Of a stretch of DNA of 64,000 nucleotides, positions 50,301 through 62,100 are shown piece by piece. The number at the start of each line of letters is the position of its first letter. The stretch's first letter is position 1. The notes under the pieces are model-generated. The model was given only the letters and a program-made list of their open reading frames with translations, made no database searches and was not told where the DNA came from. A program made the translations under genes and the position numbers. Source of the stretch: Tribonema minus (lineage: Eukaryota; Sar; Xanthophyceae; Tribonematales; Tribonemataceae); assembly GCA_017506865.1 (NCBI GenBank), contig JAFCMP010000518.1, positions 124,001 through 188,000 on the forward strand, read 5' to 3'.

Positions 50301-52817
50301 GTGATTGCGTGGAATGCAATATAGGGATCGTGCTGGGGAATTTACAGCACACTGCTCACAATCACAAATGTGGAAGTCTTGCTCCAGTCTTGACATATCT
50401 TACTTCAATTGGGGAGTTGAACAACAAGCGCTCAAACACGCATGCAGCTCAGCGCAGTGGCTGCACAAATTTGGTCGCCACCGCTTCTCAACACTGCAAG
50501 CGTTGCAAGTGCACCAGTGACGACGGCAATGAGTGCTGCGCAGCGTCCTGTGCACATTGTGTCAGTGCAGCAGAATATATACGTTCAAGTCAGACATGAA
50601 GAGCAAATTGCAGCCAGACAGCATGGCTCAGCAATGGCAATGCTGGCCGAGCGTCATGTAGCCAGCAGGGATGAAGTCGTTGCTGATGTTAGCAGCGTGC
50701 AAGTGCTGAAGCGTTACCAAACACACACATCACTGAACATCACTGCTTGAGTGTACATATTGATTACAGTCTCTTGACATCTGTTTCCTGGGCTTGCACA
50801 GTTCCAGTACACCACAAGAAGACACTAAGACTGAGCTTGCATTGTTTCCGCCACACACAAAAATCAAGACAGTGGCGTGGTCAGAGTCCATAGGTTGAAG
50901 TTGCAGAGAGATTGATGAGTGACACGCCCTGACGAGGTCAACAGTGCTCTCACTCGTGCAATGTGATTACATGGTGTCAAAACAGCAGCATGTGCTGCGG
51001 TACGACTCAACTTCAACGCTTAAAAAATGATATGCGGCACGCACCTCTAGCTCGCAGGTGGTGCTGAACAGCAAGTCCATGATGGTAGAGCGGCCGAGAA
51101 CTTCAAGTAGCTCGGCAGATTCGCCCTGGACAGACTTCAAACGGTAGTCGGCGTCAGTCCACGAGTCCATCTTCTTCACCTTCAACAGACGCTCCACCCT
51201 GTGCAAAACCACATGCCAGGCACGCACGAAAGCAAACAGCAAAGTGGGTCAGCTGCTGCGCCGTTGAATCAATATCGGGCACATGATGGGTTTCATGAAA
51301 TTAGGCGATCAGCTGTGCCTTGACACAAGCGGGCTATGCTACAACTGTGACAAGATATTGCAGCTGCGATCACAGTAGAATATGGCGGTTGCGTGCCAAG
51401 CAGAGGCCAATACTGACCTAAGGCTTATGGTAGGCGAGCACAAACAGGTGATCGCGTAGCCAGGCGAAAGGTGACTTGCACATGAAGTTGATGCAAAAAA
51501 GGGACAAGACTTAGGAGAGCGCCGTGAGAACCTTGAACTCAGGATGAACAGCAGTTCCAACTCTTTGTCACCAGAAAATCCCAGTTCACTGTCCAAAGAA
51601 CCGGTCGACTGAGGCGTGCACGTGTGGTGAGAGTGAACTGAGATGTTTGTGTAGCAGGAAATTATCCGACACTGATTGCGATGCAGAACTCCGCTTGAAA
51701 TATGCACAGAACTGTTTCAAAGTGACAGGAAGGCTACACTCATGAATAGCAAGGTCGTATACTAGCAGAACGCCAAGCGGCAAAGCGAATTGAGGGCAGG
51801 TGCCATGCAGGGGAAACCACAACACAAATATGAAAACACCAACACAAACATGGGATGGCTGGAGCAGCATACCAATACCAGATAGCAACTGCTTCTACAC
51901 TATTGAATACACCTCATGTGTTGCGTGCTAGACACGATGATTTGCCCACGGTGCTCAAGCAAGCGCCTTCGAACCCAAAACCGTACAAGGACTAGGTATC
52001 CATGTACACACATGATGTAGCATGATGGGTGCAAACACTGCAGAGTGTGCAAGGGTTTCACCTAGCATTGACTCCCAGAGACCATGCTCTGCCTGAGCAC
52101 CGTGCTCTGCCTGAGCACTGTGTCACATACTGAGTTAGTATGCATGGCCAGGGTGTCAGATACTGACTGCGCGCCACAACTGCATTACTCAAATCATGGG
52201 TGCAAACAACCGCTTGGGTGGCCTCGCTGTGGCTAGGAGCCCAAAATTGAGCAGTCACCACAAGACGGCGTGCCAGCTGATTCGCAGTGAAGCCAGATAT
52301 TGAAGTACGCGCTTCAGCAAATGGCTTTCATTCGAAGCAGGGCAACAACGTTTTTCTGCGGAAGACCGTTGCATGAAGAATGGTTTCCGAAGCAACAGGC
52401 TGCACCAGCTCTCCTGTCGCTTGAAGGTAAAGCTCACCTCATCAAGAGCGGTTTGGGAATGCCAAGAACCCTGCCGGATAACATGATCCCGCCGGGTAGC
52501 CCCACTAGAAGAGCCGTGGGCCCTCCGCCCGTCTGCAGAAGCTTAGTAAGCACGTTCTCTTGGTATGCGCTGGCATGGCAGGTGATATCGTCAACGGAAA
52601 CGACAAGGTGTCTGTCATCACCCAGGCGATCGGTCATCAGTAGCAGCCCGCTGCACACAATCATGGCCAGGCGCTCGGCGGGCGTTCTCAAATCAGCGTC
52701 TTTGCGCCTCTCAGCTCTCTCAGCTGCCTCGTCCTCGGTGGGGGGCAGCTCCCCCTCCTCCAGGTCATCGTCGACAGCGACGAGTGCGGAGTGAGGGCGC
52801 TTGCGCCCTGACGACAT
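40606..52817 (-). CDS. 1912-aa ankyrin-repeat, Cys-rich, low-complexity protein (5 exons)
   Basis: Minus-strand exons are 52817-52438, 51198-51045, 47662-47352, 45769-41891 and 41620-40606. They total 5739 bases with every junction in phase. Residues 1-350 are well structured and conserved-looking (PAERLAMIVCSGLLLMTD, ESAELLEVLGRSTIMDLLFS, LLRRLLNATHQKWKPITR), but I do not recognise the family. An Ala-Gln repeat, Pro-rich repeats and an Ala/Gly stretch follow. A Cys-rich module sits near residues 795-843 (CGLCERAHVPICGACSQC), and ankyrin-type repeats near 955-1005 (TGETALHAAAYHGALRAARA, then HGNTPLDLARQRM). Long Gln/Pro runs follow, then an Arg-Ser-Gly tail ending in a basic segment. Nuclear regulation or scaffolding is plausible but inferred. 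The start ATG is the first after an upstream stop-free leader, 326 bp from the UTP14 start. Confidence 0.82.
45120..45352. repeat. 18-bp coding minisatellite, Ala-Ala-Ala-Ala-Gln-His type
   Basis: About ten copies of a six-residue unit AAAAQ(H/Q/R) are encoded on the minus strand inside exon 4 of the ankyrin gene. The unit is a multiple of three, so the frame holds. A helical, coiled-coil-like rod is possible. Confidence 0.85.
45747..46110. repeat. three tandem copies (about 121 bp) of ankyrin-gene exon 4 acceptor border
   Basis: The unit begins with the first 23 bases of exon 4 plus its acceptor (45747-45782) and recurs at about 45867 and 45990. Read on the minus strand, each copy keeps an AG acceptor (tacag, tgcag, tgcag) followed by a cga-starting exon-like edge. 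Using either upstream acceptor would run into a stop codon in the copy examined (45867). Confidence 0.85.
46985..47420. repeat. tandem echoes of ankyrin-gene exon 3 donor border
   Basis: The true exon 3 end and donor (plus-strand cacccagacttggcc at 47349) recur at 47245, 47148 and, more decayed, 47075, with a further vestige near 46990-47050. Each copy carries about 70 bases of exon-like sequence (gaactcaagctgcctctggt class) and keeps a GTGAG donor on the minus strand. Confidence 0.87.
47694..47802. repeat. 63-bp tandem duplication beside ankyrin-gene exon 3
   Basis: Two copies of ggcgcg-gaagggtgagagaa, each followed by ggttcgcggaatggtcttt, lie about 63 bases apart in intron 2, just upstream of the exon 3 acceptor in gene direction. 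Confidence 0.8.
48538..48634. repeat. inverted repeat, about 23-bp stem, in ankyrin-gene intron 2
   Basis: gtgttgtcgataca at 48538 faces its complement tgtatcgacaacac near 48621. Flanking cagatgc/gcatctc bases extend the stem. A second direct copy of tcgacaacacctggt lies at 48593. A cruciform or hairpin in intron RNA is possible. Confidence 0.75.
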
Positions 52818-53143
52818 CCTGGAGTTCAAGCTAACGTTTGCTCTTGCCTTGTTGTGTGTGTTGTGTCGGCCCCCTAAACCACCAGATGAGGCGTCCAGAT
52901 AAGCGGAAAAACAGCGTACCCTCTCTCCGCGTGCAATGGAGAGGGGTGGATAACAGCCAAGCCACTGTTGTGCGCGCGTAGACAGCCTGGCCGTGTAGTC
53001 TGCTCTGCAGGCGCAAGCTCCATCTGGTGTGATGCAGGCGATTAAAACCGGCATTTCGAGTCAGAGTCACAAGTTGTAAGGCGAGTTCCCAAACTCAAGT
53101 TGATGTTCTCGGGCTGTGGCCTCCGCTACTTGGTGGCTGCACC
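52818..53143. promoter_or_regulatory. probable shared divergent promoter of ankyrin gene and UTP14
   Basis: Only 326 bp separate the two divergent ATG codons, so both promoters and 5' leaders must lie here or overlap. No convincing TATA box or initiator was seen. One could expect coordinated expression, but this rests on position alone. Confidence 0.5.
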
Positions 53144-56100
53144 ATGGTGGCAAATAGAGCAGGGGGCGGCGCTTTTCGCGGTCGCCAAAGTGGAGGCAGG
53201 GGCCGAGGGCGCGGCGGCAACGGCTTCAGAGGAAGAGGCAGAGGCAGGGGTGCGGCTGCGGGACGAGGCACAAAGTTGCCTCCGTCGCTTACTGGTGCCA
53301 GCCAGGCTTCCAGTGCTGGTGGAAAGGGTCGCAGCAAGAAACGGGGTGCTGATGCTTCTGAGGACGATGAGCGCAGGCGGAGGATGCGTTACGATGATGA
53401 AGCTGGGGACAGCGATAGAGAGATGAATCCTGAGGACAGCGACTTCGAAGATGAGGTACTTGAGAGCAGGATCAAGTTGCTTAAAGGCTTTTCATGGTCA
53501 TGCAGCAATAATTTGCCAGCAGTCACGTCGCGAATGTGTTGTACAGGGTCACCGAGTCCTCGAGGAACGCAGCGCCCTACTCGAGCTGTGGTGATTTTTA
53601 CTGCATGGTCATCGCTCCGGTTGTCTCTTTCATATGATGGGAAACTGCACGCTGAGGCAATGGCACTCAAATCCAAACTCAATGCTGCCAACACTCACGA
53701 TGATGACCAATTTGCTTAGGTGCCCCATGAAAGGGTCGGTCACTTGAGCATCAATAGTTCTGCTGCATCCAGTGCAGCCATCACTGTTCGATTTGACCTT
53801 ACATGTGAACCAGAAGCACGCTGCAGAAGCGCACATTCTGGTCAATTGCTATTCTGTCAGGCAGTGTTCACACTTTCAGAAGCATGCAATGAGTCAACTA
53901 TGCTGCTTTCCTGCACTGATGGGCCGTTTGATCAAATCACTGCTGGCCATTGCTGCTTCATGAAGTAGTAAGCCTCTGGACCATGGGAAGTAATCTGTTG
54001 TGTGCTGCTGGCGTCACCCATTGAGTCTAAGGGGCTGTGAGCATAAGGTTGCCATTTGTAAGATCACAAGTTGTTGATGACACTACCAGCCTGACGTCAG
54101 TTGCAGCAGATCCCAACTGTTCCTCAAATACAGTGCATGCAGGCTTGAGTTGCGGGTACAAAACATTAGACTTCAACATGAGCAATGCTCAACAACTTTA
54201 AGCGTGAGTTGCCAGCACGGGGCATGTGTGCTGTCTACTTCAACAACGTGGTGATTGCGCACCACTTGAAGTGGCATGACCAGAAAAAGTACCTCTTTTC
54301 CAGCCGCTGGACTGCATATGACATGCGGCAGCACAAATTTTAGTCATGCCCGCTCACCGAGCAGCATTTTTAAGCTTCCCGTTCTCTATTTTTCAGTTAT
54401 TCAAATCAACCCCCATGAACAGTATTACTTTGGCAACTCGATGTTTAATGTCACAGTACTCGTCTGCGCGCCTTGCACGGTTTTGCTGCCGTGGTACTGT
54501 AGGTGATCTGCACTTGTGTACACAAGTGATGCAACATCGTGCCCCAGATCTGGCAGCGGCCGGAGCGAGAAGTGTGAAGTTTTCTGTGAACGCTTGGGCA
54601 CTTGCTTGCGACCAAACTGACGACAGGCGGGAACGCCTTCTTTATACATGCAACGTCATGAGGGGGAAGGGTTATCTTCACGTTTTGCAACTGCGATGGC
54701 TGAATGTCATCCCTTTACCGACTCCTGCTCACATTTCCCTCAGGAAATCGACGAGGATGGCGCCTTCAACAGCAGCGACGAGGAGCGCTACGGCGCGCTG
54801 TTCGCGTCCAAACGCAAGCCCGCAAACAACGCTGACGGCGCTGACGCATCAGGCAGCGGCAGCGACGCAGCGAGCGATGGCGGCGGCGAGAGCGATGATG
54901 ACGGCGATGAAGGCGTGCTGCTCTCGGACATGCTCAACGGTGACACTCCGCCGGCAACAGGGGGGAAGCAGGGGGGCGCGCGGCAGAAGGGAGAGACACG
55001 ACGGCGCGTCGCAAGCGAAGCGGAGGCTGGCGGCGGAAGCGCTGGCGAAAGCGGCAGCGAAAGCGGCGGCGAAAGCGGTGGCGGAAGCGACGACGGAGAC
55101 AGCGACGGCGCGGACAGCGAAGAGGATGGCGGCGGGTGAGTGGCATGTTACCTACGTATCTAGCCTCAACCCTAATTTCAAGGCAAACCCTAGCCTCAAC
55201 CATGAGTAGTGAGTGTTGTTGAGCGTTTGCTTATGTGCAGTTGGGGTGCGCATGAATCTGCAGGCAGTTGTTGTGCTGTTCGGTTCAGGATAAAGTTGAT
55301 GTTTGCGGGGCACATACATGCGGACGCTACAAGCTGAAGCCAGCTCTGTAGCACAGCTGATGAGATCCTACAATGGTGCATGGTCTCTGTGCAGTTGTTG
55401 ACAAGCTGAGCGCTGCTGCCGCTGAGCACTGTCGCTGCAGTCACCTTGACGCAAACCTACCGTTAATGCCCTTGCCCTGATTGCTTGCTGCACAAGCAAG
55501 TGGTAAGGTCACGAACTTTGTGTGGTGGCCTGAGTGCACGAGCACTTGCTAGACCTGACCACGTGTGGTCATCGCCTACTCCTGACCGCAGCTGTTTTGC
55601 AAAAGAAGGAAATTCATCCACATCATGATTATCATTTCAGCCAGTGCAGACTGCACCTCTTCAATGTCGGCGCCGAAGCAACTGTCGTAGTCTGCCACTT
55701 AGGGCTTGGGCTAGGGTTCGTATCATGAACACAGTGCTCAGCAGATGCCACACCGCTGCATTGGTTGACTCACCAATGAGTCCTGAGACGGCGCTCTGTT
55801 GACAACTCGTTGTGACCCCTCAACAGCAACCCATCTGCGAACATGAAGAAATTTGGCCACGTCGATCGCTGGCTAGGTTGTTGATAGCACAAGAGTCTGT
55901 TCCAGCATTATAACCCTAACCCTCATTTAGCATTGGTCAAGTTTGGCACAGCAGGTGCAATGGCAGCATGGCTTGTACACAGTTGTCGTGCCTACAGTAG
56001 CTGTGCCACCGGGTTAGAGGATTGCACTGCTCTACAGCAGGCGGTAATTGGGTGTGCAATTGTGTGTGAAGCACCATATTTGCTCTTTAGAGCAAGTTGT

Positions 56101-59100
56101 TTGTGGTTTTACAATGTCTGCGCATCTGCTTTGCACTTTTCAATTCTGCCGAAAGGATGTTTAGTGCTTGTCACGGGCGCACGTGCTCATTGCCTGTATT
56201 TGGCACAACATACACGACTTGCACACACTTGGCGCGCCTTGGTGGCAGGTCTGTCTACCCTGACTAGCAGTAACCCTAACCTGCTTTCAATGCTACTCCT
56301 GATGTGGGTGCTCCAGGTCTGAGATGGAAGATATGGCCGATGAGCAGCACAGCAAGCTGCTCAAGTTTGTGGACAATCTGCAGGTGCGAGCCGTTGCACT
56401 GTAACAGTTACAGTGTAACAGTGCTGAGAGTTGCTGAGTCCTGCGTCACTTCATGCGCGGGTGACGCGTGTTGTTGGTTTGAATTTTATGAGTTGTTGTT
56501 GCTGTGCCGCACAGCAAGTCATAGAAACTTGTACTTGTGGATAACGTGCAGGCTTGAAAATGGAGAATGTACACGCGTTAACTGTCACTTTGCTTAGCTT
56601 AGCACATAGCATATTGCTGTCTATTATTTCCTCCCAGGGCTGGGTGCCCCCCGCGAGTGACACAGACAGTGGCCATTTGTGCAATGCCTACGCATGCACC
56701 AGGAAGCGCACGGAAATTACAGTACACACACAGCAAGTATTATGGGTACTTTTCAAGGGATCATCGTCAACATGCATTTTGTACTTGGCTGAGCAGGAGT
56801 CGCCACTGCTCTGCCGCTGTTCTTTTGCGGTACAGACATCAATCATATCCGTCTTCAACTTCTGATACTTGAAATACACCCCCTGCGTGTTGCCGGCGGT
56901 TCGAACTGGTATTCTGTAACAGTCGTGCATGCTGGGTGTACGGTCATATGCCTGCATTTCAAGCACACAAGCTGCATCACAACCTCGCTGCTAGTCATAC
57001 CCGGCAACTTGTGACACTCAGCACGCAAAACAAAAAAGTGGCTTGAACCTGCTCTCATATGGACACAATGGCAGTTGTCATCGCTCAGCATCGGCCCACC
57101 TCAACGCCAGCCTGTGCGCCACAACACAAAGCATGCGCGTCCGTTTTTTGTCTAGACTCTCATGTGCTCTTCGTGTCCAAAGCCAGCGTCTTGCATCATG
57201 TTACATGCGCGCATGGCTCTGAAGAATAGTACTTCGAGTATTGAGTATGTAGTATTGTAGTCTTGACTCCGGCAGTGAGTTCGAGTGCGCATCGCTGCAG
57301 CGCTGGGTCAACCAATACATACGGATGGGAATGCTGAGCTTCATATGACATACTTCAAGGACATACCCGCGCCTGACAGCAGCAGTGCTCAGGGTGCAAC
57401 GACCGTTACGCTCTGCCAAAGTGCAGGACAGCGCTGCGGAGAAGGAGCTGCGGCGGCAGGAGCACTTTGAGGCACAGCGATTGAAACCCTCGGAGTTCGG
57501 GGCGCTTTCAGGGGGCGGTCTCACTTCCGGTCTTACGCTGGACACTCTGCTAGGTGAGCACTTGAAGTTGCAGCGGGAAGGAGCGTCAACCTCTTCAGCG
57601 CATGAGGTTGTAGTTGATGCTAGGTGAGCGCTTGAAGTTGCAGAGGGAAGGAGCGTCAACGTTTTCAGCGCATGAGGTTGTAGTTGATGAATCAGTTGCA
57701 GACGGTCTGCCGGATGAACTAGTTGAACTTACAGCATGGAGCATCGCGAGCTTCAGGCCACGGTGAACTTAATCAGCTTATAGAAGGCTGTGCCTTTTTG
57801 TGCCGGTACACGTTGTCTGGATGTCAGGATGAATTGTCGCCGAGGGCCCGACGAAATCCTCTGGCTCACAGCTCTGCGCTTCGTAGGCACGTGACATGAG
57901 CAGTGGCGCTGTAATGGCTGACCACTGACCTTCAGGTGATATGGCAGTTATGAGGCATACACATCGTATGAGTTCGCGTGGACCAACTGCACTGCCGGCG
58001 CGACGCCCCTGCGTTCAGCCATCACACATCACTTGTGTCTTCCCTGCATGAGCTCCCATTTCTTATTGCAAGCGCGCTGGATGGCACGTCACCGCATGCA
58101 GGTGACAAACCTCCGTGAAAAGAACTTCACCTCCACTTACTTCAACTATCGCGTCCGCACGCAACTGGCACCTGCCATTATCCCCTTTCACCAGCCCCGC
58201 GCTCTCACATCTCTCTACGTACGCGTGCATGCTGCCATATCCCCCCCTTCCGCCAGCTTTGGTGCATTCATATTATCCTGTGTATGCACGCGCGTGCCAC
58301 AGGCGAGCTGGATGGGACACAGGGCGTTGCTGCGGTGCGCAAGCAGGTGCAGCGCTTTGCCACATACTTCAAATTTGTTATTACATATACTTCAAATTTG
58401 CAATACAACATTCTGTGTGCCGCAGGCGAGCTGGACGGCACACAGGGCTTCGCTGCGGTGCGCAAGCAGGTGCAGCGCTTTGCCGCCAAGGCGCAGCCGC
58501 CAACGGCGCCGGGCGCCAAGTCGGTGGAGGCGCGCGCGGAGCGTGAGGCCGCGTATCGCGCCGCGCAGGCAGAGGTCACCAAGTGGGACAAAACTGTGCA
58601 GGTGGGCTGTGCACTTTTGCGTTTTCTATTGCAAGCACAACTAGGTGATAATGTAAACGTTCAAGGTGATTATACTTGTCGGCTATATGAGGCTGCGTAT
58701 CATGCCGCGCAGGCGGAGGTCACCAAGTGGGACAAGACTGTACAGGTGGGCTTGCATACATAACTAGATCATGTTTTAATTACTCTGGGTTACAATCAAG
58801 TTCTCTTGACTGCTATTTGAGGCTGCGTATCGCGCCGCGCAGGCAGGGGTCACCAAGTGGAACAAGACTGTACAGGTGGGCTTGCATACATTATTGATAG
58901 GTAGTAATTTATGAAAACGAATCACGAAGTAGGCAGTTATTTATACCCAAAAGCAAGCATCATGCGAGGCCGCGTATCGCGCTGCACAGGCGGAGGTCAC
59001 CAAGTGGGACAAAACTTTGCAGGCGGCTTGCGTACTTACTTTGTCGCTTCAAAGCTACATGTAGTCTATGTACCTAGAGTATGAGAAAGCAAACCTGGCG

Positions 59101-62100
59101 GCAAGATTATCGCTGTGTATTTGATGAGACTGTACAGGTAAGTGAGGGTTGTGTACGTGTATGCACATGCATATACTTTTTCAAATGAATACCTCAACGT
59201 AGGCAGGCAGTGTGTAGTATCGCCCCACACAGAAGGGGGTCAACAAGTTGGACAAATGCGAACAGGTTGGCGTTGTAGACTTGTTCAATTCTTGGCAACA
59301 AGCGACAAGGCAGCTGCACTTACATTGTTGTGTGCGCGATGACAGTGCACCAAAAGTACCTCAGAGCTCATACACAGAATTGTCAAATCAGAAGCGTGTT
59401 CATGCACATTGACTCACACAAAGCATGCATGCATTCATGTTCGCTGGAGCTGCTAAGAAGACACTACAGTACTTACATGCTTGTTTTAAGCTAATACTTC
59501 TAGTCTATCATTCACAAGTAAGCACTTGCGGACAAGCTAAAGCTCATGTCTCAACGTTCGTGCCTTTTAAGTTAATAATAGTCTTTTATCCTCCGGAAGT
59601 AGGCACTTGCTGACACCCTGAAGCTCATGACTTGGCGATCCGCTCTCAAGTACTCAACGAATGTCATGGCTTGCCATCCTGACAGGAGGAGACGCGCGCC
59701 GAGGTACAGGACTTCAGCACCAAGCGCACAGCCGTGCTGTCCAACGCCGACCTCACCGCAAAGTTCAAGCCGCAGGACGGGATGGAGGTACGTACTTCAA
59801 GAAGTATGTACATAGCGCTCAGGACATCGCAACGTCGCACATGGCACTGGCGCATGCGCACAGCAAGCGCATACTTTCACGAACGGATAAATCCGCACCT
59901 CTCTGAATGTTCATTCATGAATTCATTGCGGTGTCGCTCGCCTGGATGTGCCTCAAAGACGAGACTGGTGCAGACACACAACAAGGCACAGTTGCTGCAT
60001 AAATGGCTCTGCGCAGCTGTGGTTTCATCTGTGAATTCATGATTGCAGTTGCTTGCGTGGAACGGTCACATGTGTTCATTTTGCGAAGTCCAGCAAAGCA
60101 GCGCGTTCTTGCTCTTGTTGCTGCTCAATTTACACTCAAGTGGATCAGGTTCTGAGTTACAGTTCTGATGTGTATCTGCATGTGTGGCCAAGGACGGCTC
60201 GACTTTCAATCAAGATAGTCGCTGAGTCATAACGAGTCGAATGTCACACATATCTGCAGACAGGGAGCCACCAAAATTCAGCAAAACATCTGCATTCATC
60301 GCCAAGTTTGGCACCTCTTTCACTCAAGCTTTTGATTGACTCATGACTGTTGCACCCTACACGTGTCTGCAGGCAGAGATAGCGGCGATGCTCACCGGCA
60401 GCGGCAGCGCCGATACAAAGGCGATGGCAGAGGCTGAAGAGAAGTCTTTGGCGGCCAAGCACTTCACTCCTGAAGAGGTATGTATATATGCGCTCGATTC
60501 AGCAGTCAGAGCAGGCAGTATTATACTTCAATGACGCATGTACTTTGGATGTACTTCTATGTCTTTTGGCCTTCTTGGTCCTTCATAGCACTCAAACTTA
60601 GCGCACGTCACGCCACTTCACGTGTGACATCAATTCGAGTGTTGACGTAGCCTCAACTTCACCTTACCAGCTAGCATTCCCAAGCTTGATGTGGAGTTAA
60701 GCTTGGGTCCAGGGTATGGTTGCAAGGTTTTAATGTACAACCAACATTTGTAACCATCCCTTGTCACCTAGAGCTCTACGATCTTTTGATTCGTTTTCAT
60801 TTGTGCTCTCACCCACAGTAACCGCGAGCTGCGCGCCACGTAGAGTTGAGGTTAGGGTAAGGGCTAGGCGTGCGGGCTTGTGCTGGCTCTGTGCCGCGTA
60901 CCGACACCGCTCACGATGGCCTTCTCTTTCGTGCTGCATGCTTCACATGCTTCAAAGCATATCAAACAGTGCTTCCAAGACTAGCGGAGCATGAATGCAG
61001 GAACATGCGCTTGTGACCTTGCTGGTTGTGAGTGCTGTTGTATACAGTGGCGGCGCGGCAGGCGGAGCTGCAGCGCATGGGGGCTTGCGCCCCCTGTGTC
61101 CCCCTTCTAACACATCTCATCATGCTGTGCAACACAATGATGTTCATGGCATTAAACAAGCTATCTCTGACCTCTTTGGGTTGGAAATGCACTACTCACA
61201 CTGTTTCTGACCTCGCCGGACTGTGAATGTTGTTGTTGCTTGCAGGTAGCATCGCGGCAGGCGGAGCTGCAACGCATGCGCGCGTTGCTGTTTTACCACG
61301 AGCGCAAGCGGCACCAAATCAACAAGATCAAGAGCAAGCTCTACCACAAGGTGAGGGGGCCAGCGGCGTGTGAAGTTGAAGTTGAAGTTCAATGAACAGA
61401 CGCCTGTCGCAGCTTGCATGGCCTTATGGCAGCTTGTATCGGCAGAGCTGCTGTCTGTGGGCATCATCTGATGCACTCGCTTGTCATTGTGACCGTGCTT
61501 TGTAATGCTTTGCCAAGTACAACAGCAATCAGCAGTATTGCCAGTGCACATCAGTGATGAAGCGTATACTTCAGGTAAGTATGTATGCATCCATGAGCTT
61601 TCATCCTTCGCACAAATGCATTGGCTTCGAAGTCTGTCAACACTGAGTCAACGTGATGGAGTGTCAGCTCCAATGAAGCTTCATCCGCTCACGCATTGAG
61701 CACAGCACAAAACTTCAAAGTATACTGCAAGCATAATGCGCGCTTAATTCTGGACCTTCGACGTACGGGAAACCAATCCTCATAGCGCCTGCTGCTGGCG
61801 CTTGCAGATGCAAGAAGCAGCGCATACGCAATAGCAAACCGAGCGGACAGGCTGCACAAGACAGATTTGCCCTCTAAAACACATGCATGCATATGCGTGT
61901 GCCAAGTGAAGTGCATACTGTGCCGCACAGATTTTACATCACGGCCGTGTCTGCAGACCCACAAGACAGGGTCTGCTTGTCGATTCAAGTACGTTGCCGC
62001 ACTGACTTTCACATCATGGCTGTGTCTGCAGATGCGCAAGCCAGTTTCTGCTTGCCAAGCTTCTTGATAAATATAAACACTTGTATGGAAACAAATCAAA

